A stretch of 64,000 nucleotides of DNA, from positions 1 to 64,000 of the forward strand of contig NZ_NEVU01000003.1 of the NCBI RefSeq assembly GCF_002261355.1, in the 5' to 3' direction. Source of the DNA: Bordetella genomosp. 12. GTDB taxonomy: Bacteria; Pseudomonadota; Gammaproteobacteria; Burkholderiales; Burkholderiaceae_B. The notes beneath the pieces were generated by a model, which did no database searches, had not been told where the DNA came from, and worked only from the letters and a program-made list of their open reading frames with translations. The translations under genes and the position numbers were made by a program. Positions within the stretch are counted from its first letter, which is position 1, and each line of letters begins with the position of its first letter. Positions 60,038-64,000 of the stretch are shown piece by piece.

Positions 60038-61959
60038 TACGTGCTTCTGGATTGACGTTGCGCCGCGGCACCAAGGTGCTGCTCGACGGCGCGGAGTTCG
60101 TTGTGAACCCCGGCGAACGAGTAGGTTTCGTCGGCAAGAACGGGGCCGGTAAGTCCACGCTGTTCGCGCTGCTGACCGGCGCGCTGGACCAGGACGCCGG
60201 CTCGCTGGATCTGCCGGCCGGCTGGCGCATTGCCAGCGTACAGCAGGAGATTGCCGCCGATGACAAGCCTGCGCGCGAGTTCGTCATCGACGGTGACACG
60301 CATCTGCGCGCACTGCAGGCCGAACGCGCCAGTCTGAGCGACGACCAGGGTACGCGGATCGCCGAACTGGAAGCCGCTCTGGCAGAAGCCGATGTCTGGA
60401 GCGCCAACTCGCGTGCCGAGCAGCTCCTGGCGGGGCTGGGATTCGCGCCCGAAGAGTGGATGCAGCCCGTGGCCAGCTTTTCCGGAGGCTGGCGCATGCG
60501 CCTGGCCTTGGCGCGTGCCCTGATGGCGCCGTCAGAGCTGCTGCTGCTGGACGAGCCCACCAACCACTTGGATCTCGATGCCATGCTGTGGCTGGAAAAG
60601 TGGCTGGCCGCCTATCCGGGCACCGTGCTGCTGATCTCCCACGACACCGAGTTTCTCGACGCCGTCGCGCGCGTCATCCTGCATTTCGACCACGGCAAGT
60701 TGATCCGCTATCGCGGCGGTTACGACGACTTTCTGACCCAGCGCGCCGAACGGCTGCGCCAGGCCAGCCTCGCTCACGAACGCCAATCGCGCGAGACCGC
60801 GCGCCTGCAGGGCTTTATCGACCGGTTCAAGGCCAAGGCCTCCAAAGCCAAGCAAGCGCAAAGCCGCGTCAAGGCGCTGGCGCGTATGCAGACGCTTGCG
60901 CCCCTGCATGCGGAGGCCGGGATCGACATCCGTATCCCCTCGCCCGATCACACGCCCGATCCGCTACTGGTGCTGGATAAGATGGCGGCGGGCTATACCA
61001 ACGCCGCGGGCCAGCCCGTCTCCATTCTGCGCGACGTCACGCTGATGGTCCGCGCCGGTGCGCGTATCGGCGTGCTCGGCGCCAATGGCGCGGGCAAAAG
61101 CACGCTCATCAAGACGCTGGCTGAAGAGATTCCGCTGCAGGCCGGCGAGCGGCGGGCCTCACGCGGCCTAGCCATCGGCTACTTCCATCAGCACCAATTG
61201 GACATGCTGGATCTGGAAGCCGCCCCGCTGCAGCACCTGGCGCGTCTGGCGCCCGATGTGCGCGAACAGGAATTGCGCAACTATCTGGGCGGCTTCGGTT
61301 TCTCCGGGGACACGGTCAACAGCAAGGTGGCGCCCATGTCCGGCGGCGAAAAAGCCCGCCTGGCCCTGTCACTCATCGTGTGGCAAAAGCCCAATCTGCT
61401 GCTGCTGGACGAACCGAGCAACCACCTGGACGTCGAGACGCGCGAGGCGCTGGCCGCGGCGCTGGCCGAATTCTCCGGCAGCATGTTGCTGGTCTCCCAT
61501 GACCGGCATCTGCTTCGCACGACGGTAGACAGCTTCTGGATCGTCTCCGACGGGCAGGTCAGAGAGTTCGATGGCGATCTGGAGGACTACCGGGACTGGC
61601 TGGCCGCCCGCAACGCGCAAGAGCGCGCCGAAGCCGCTCCCCGCGAAAGCGAAGGCATCGACCGCAAAGCCCAGCGCCGCCTGGAGGCCGAACAGCGTCA
61701 GAAACAGGCCACGCTGCGCAAGCCGCTGCAAGCCCGCCTGACCAAGGTCGAGGGCGACATGGACAAGCTGCGTGCGCGCCTGCAGGCGCTGGATGCCCTG
61801 ATCGCCGATACCGATCTCTACACCGATGCCCGGCGCGCCGAGCGCCAGCAGGTGATGAGCGAGCATGGCGATTTGGCGAAACGCCTGAACACGCTCGAAG
61901 AAGAGTGGTTGGACATCCAGACCTCGCTGGAAGCCATCACGCAAGACCAGATCGGCTGA
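60034..61959 (+). CDS. ABC-F ATPase of the YheS type
   Basis: The 641-residue protein has two ABC ATPase domains and no membrane segment, the ABC-F pattern. The first domain has Walker A GKNGAGKSTL and signature FSGGWRMRLALARAL; the second has GANGAGKSTLIKTL and MSGGEKARLALSLIV. Each has a Walker B (LLLLDEPTNHLDLD, LLLLDEPSNHLDVE). The linker between them is charged, and a C-terminal coiled-coil extension follows (about 540-641). The sequence around VIDGDTHLRALQAE matches YheS. ABC-F proteins act at the ribosome. GTG 60034 shares GTGA with the prmB stop. Confidence 0.92.
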   Translation: MIRASGLTLRRGTKVLLDGAEFVVNPGERVGFVGKNGAGKSTLFALLTGALDQDAGSLDLPAGWRIASVQQEIAADDKPAREFVIDGDTHLRALQAERASLSDDQGTRIAELEAALAEADVWSANSRAEQLLAGLGFAPEEWMQPVASFSGGWRMRLALARALMAPSELLLLDEPTNHLDLDAMLWLEKWLAAYPGTVLLISHDTEFLDAVARVILHFDHGKLIRYRGGYDDFLTQRAERLRQASLAHERQSRETARLQGFIDRFKAKASKAKQAQSRVKALARMQTLAPLHAEAGIDIRIPSPDHTPDPLLVLDKMAAGYTNAAGQPVSILRDVTLMVRAGARIGVLGANGAGKSTLIKTLAEEIPLQAGERRASRGLAIGYFHQHQLDMLDLEAAPLQHLARLAPDVREQELRNYLGGFGFSGDTVNSKVAPMSGGEKARLALSLIVWQKPNLLLLDEPSNHLDVETREALAAALAEFSGSMLLVSHDRHLLRTTVDSFWIVSDGQVREFDGDLEDYRDWLAARNAQERAEAAPRESEGIDRKAQRRLEAEQRQKQATLRKPLQARLTKVEGDMDKLRARLQALDALIADTDLYTDARRAERQQVMSEHGDLAKRLNTLEEEWLDIQTSLEAITQDQIG

Positions 61960-62234
61960 CCTGCAAGGCAGGCCCGGCGGCGCGCGCCAGCTCCCAGTGC
62001 GCGCCGCACCGCACCGGCCGAAGGCCCCGGCTGGTGAGTTCCCTCCTCACTGCTGCAGCCTCCGCGGCGCTTTCCGACTTTGTTGTGTGACCTTTCGCCG
62101 CCGGTCCGGCAATGCCCCCGGCAGGCCGACACGCGCCTATAGTTTGGGCTCTCGTTGGTTCCCAATTTCATCATGCACGGCGCTCATCCCCTTCTGCTCC
62201 ATGGCTGTTTTTCACTGTCATCTGGAAGTTCAGA
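61960..62234. other. Gene-free stretch before receptor 4
   Basis: No gene or known riboswitch is seen in 275 bp. I found no Fur box of quality comparable to those before the sigma genes. Confidence 0.4.
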
Positions 62235-64000
62235 ATGTGGATTCCCCCGCTTCGGCGCTACGCGGCGCTGACCACTCTTGTCCTTTGCGGCAACGCCACG
62301 GCGCAGGAACAACCGGCGCCGCAACAGTCCGCCACGCCTTGGCTGGACGCCGTATCCGTGACGGCGCCACTGCCCCGTGAGCATGTGTTTACCTCCAGCG
62401 AAATCCGCGCCACCCCCGCCTCCAACCGCGACCTGAGCACGCTGCTCTCGACGCTGCCGTCCGTGCGCCAGGATAATGCTGCGGCCGATAGCGCGGATCG
62501 CGGTTCGCTGGACGTGGCGGACATCTCCTTCCATGGCGCCAGTCCTTACCAGAATCTGTTCTTGATCAACGGCGTCACTGCCACCAACCAGGTCGATCCC
62601 GCCAACAAGGATCGCCTGTTGGGCAGCGTGCCCAGCAACCCTCAGGCTTACTTCCTGGACACGGCCTTGCTGGGCGAGGTGCGGGTCTTCGACAGCGGCA
62701 TCCCGGTCGAGTACGGCGCCTTCACCGGCGGCGTAGTCGACGCCAGCCTGCGGCGGCCATCGGGCGGCAATCATATCGAGGCTGGCTACCGCTGGAATAG
62801 CTCCAACCTCACGCGACAGCGCGTCCCCGACTATGACCTGGAAAAGTGGACCCAGGGCGAGCCCGGGTTTTCGCCGACCTGGCGCAAACGGTTTTATACC
62901 GTGACCACCGACCTCTCGCTGGGCGAGAACAGCGGAGCGATTCTGGGTGTCTCGCGACGAGAATCACGCATCGGGCGCTATCGGCTGGGTGCGATGGACA
63001 ACCTCGACCTCATCGAGCGCGACAACTACGCCGACCGCGTGGACAACATACTGGCTGACTTCAGCCACACCCTCGACGCCCGCACGGTGTTCGACCTGAA
63101 CGTCAAGCACGCCAATCGGCGCGAGCATCTGGTCAGCATCGAGTCGCGCGATACCGATTGGCGCAACCAGCATCTGGCCCACGGTGTGGACCTGGGGCTG
63201 GAACACGGCTCGCGCCTGGGCCAGTGGTCCTTGCGCGCCGGACTGGATGATTTCAACAGCCGGCAGAACTCCGTGCACAATGCCTTCGTCCAACATGAGT
63301 TCGAGGACGGGCGGCCGGACTTCTCCAGCGGCGGCTATGGCAAGAGTGAGCGCGGCCAACGTAACCTCACGTTCAACACCCGTCTGGACCTTGAACCCTG
63401 GCAGGCCTCCGGGTGGCAGGCCAGCCCTTACGTCGGCGTGCAGATCGAGCACGCCCGCGCCCGGTTCAAACGCTATCGGGAGGCCTATTCCTACCGTGCC
63501 GTTCAGCTGATCGACGGCACGGAGGAACAATCGTCCAAGGTGCGCCACAAGCCAGGCAGCGTGGCCTTGCAACACACGCAGCTCGGCCTGTACGCATCCA
63601 ACGATCTGCGCTGGCAGCGCTGGAACCTGATGACCGGGGTGCGCTACGACAGGGACAACTACCTGAAGCAACGCCATCTGGCGCCGCGCAGCCGCCTCGA
63701 TTGGGACGCGCTCGGCGACGGCAATACCGTACTGAGCGCGGGCTGGTCGCGCTACTTCGGCGCGCAAGCGCTGAAGATCGCCATGGCCGAAGAATTCAGC
63801 CGCTTGAGCGAAGCCATCCTGGATGTGTTTGGCAATCCGGTACAGGACAGCCTGGCCACACGGGTCGATTACGACGGCCTGCGCAGCCCCTACGATGATG
63901 AATGGGCTTTCTCGCTGACGCAGAAGGCTTTTGGCCTGCAGGGGGTGCTGTCTTTCGTGCAGCGCAACGGCCGCGACCAGGTGCTCAGGCGGGGCGATTC
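62235..64000 (+). CDS. TonB-dependent receptor (cut at right edge)
   Basis: At least 588 residues are encoded before the window ends. A signal peptide is cut near residue 23 (NATA/QEQ) and a TonB-box-like DAVSVTAP follows at about residues 37-44. The plug covers about 45-170 (NRDLSTLLSTLPSVRQDN, ISFHGASPYQNLFLINGVT, GEVRVFDSGIPVEYGAFTGG), then barrel strands. No STN domain precedes the plug, so it is an ordinary TonB-dependent transporter, not a FecA-like transducer, and it has no sigma gene upstream. The ligand is unknown. A near-match to a ribosome site (GGAAG) stands upstream of ATG 62235. Confidence 0.85.
   Translation, partial: MWIPPLRRYAALTTLVLCGNATAQEQPAPQQSATPWLDAVSVTAPLPREHVFTSSEIRATPASNRDLSTLLSTLPSVRQDNAAADSADRGSLDVADISFHGASPYQNLFLINGVTATNQVDPANKDRLLGSVPSNPQAYFLDTALLGEVRVFDSGIPVEYGAFTGGVVDASLRRPSGGNHIEAGYRWNSSNLTRQRVPDYDLEKWTQGEPGFSPTWRKRFYTVTTDLSLGENSGAILGVSRRESRIGRYRLGAMDNLDLIERDNYADRVDNILADFSHTLDARTVFDLNVKHANRREHLVSIESRDTDWRNQHLAHGVDLGLEHGSRLGQWSLRAGLDDFNSRQNSVHNAFVQHEFEDGRPDFSSGGYGKSERGQRNLTFNTRLDLEPWQASGWQASPYVGVQIEHARARFKRYREAYSYRAVQLIDGTEEQSSKVRHKPGSVALQHTQLGLYASNDLRWQRWNLMTGVRYDRDNYLKQRHLAPRSRLDWDALGDGNTVLSAGWSRYFGAQALKIAMAEEFSRLSEAILDVFGNPVQDSLATRVDYDGLRSPYDDEWAFSLTQKAFGLQGVLSFVQRNGRDQVLRRGD

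Noticed and set aside
61960-62234. Cobalamin riboswitch before receptor 4
   Set aside because: I could not find the conserved B12-box core; GC-rich stems alone are not evidence.

Overview
The window looks like chromosomal DNA of a beta-proteobacterium of the family Alcaligenaceae, most likely Bordetella or a close relative such as Achromobacter. The base composition is GC-rich. The left edge carries an ISL3-family transposase of the IS1001 type known from Bordetella. Housekeeping gene order (tig-clpP-clpX-lon, iscRSUA-hscBA-fdx-iscX, dapC-dapD-dapE-prmB) and three FecI/FecR/FecA cassettes fit this group. The species cannot be fixed from sequence reading alone.

Layout: 1-1.1 kb, IS transposase. 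1.4-6.4 kb, a very large intimin/invasin-type inverse autotransporter with 13 Ig-like repeats. 6.8-15.9 kb, two iron-starvation sigma/anti-sigma/TonB-receptor cassettes separated by a membrane-anchored Mrr-like protein and an S4 RNA-binding protein. 16-19.8 kb, tatD, lolD, lolC/E and an rpfE-like gene. 19.8-25.3 kb, recJ, prfB (with its programmed +1 frameshift), an SDR oxidoreductase, lysS and a small membrane protein. 25.4-26.3 kb, a two-domain methylglyoxal synthase. 26.4-30.5 kb, the third sigma/anti-sigma/receptor cassette. 30.6-36.2 kb, the complete isc operon read leftward from two tandem IscR-type boxes. 36.3-41.2 kb, a low-molecular-weight phosphotyrosine phosphatase, uvrB, an aromatic/aspartate aminotransferase and lexA with a perfect SOS box. 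41.3-47.3 kb, the protein quality-control block lon, clpX, clpP and tig. 47.5-55.7 kb, yqhA, two cold-shock genes, a DUF924 gene, small unknowns, a passenger-poor autotransporter, a DUF4148 protein, an SbmA/YddA-type ABC transporter and a GNAT enzyme. 55.8-62 kb, tRNA-Leu(UAG), the lysine/DAP genes dapC-dapD-dapE, prmB and a YheS-type ABC-F gene. 62.2 kb to the right edge, a fourth TonB-dependent receptor cut by the window end.

Iron is the theme that links the accessory parts. Each of the three ECF sigma genes has a Fur-box-like sequence just upstream, each is translationally coupled or closely linked to its fecR, and each is followed by a receptor with an N-terminal STN signalling domain. 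The Fe-S assembly operon sits directly tail-to-tail with the third receptor and shares its terminator. The least ordinary single genes are the tandem methylglyoxal synthase (degenerate N-terminal copy, intact C-terminal copy), which is divergent from a Fur-box-controlled cassette, the membrane-anchored Mrr-like protein with an altered catalytic motif, and the 13-repeat adhesin. All three FecR proteins also carry a twin-arginine motif in front of their single membrane segment. No clearly new multigene system could be proven from the sequence.
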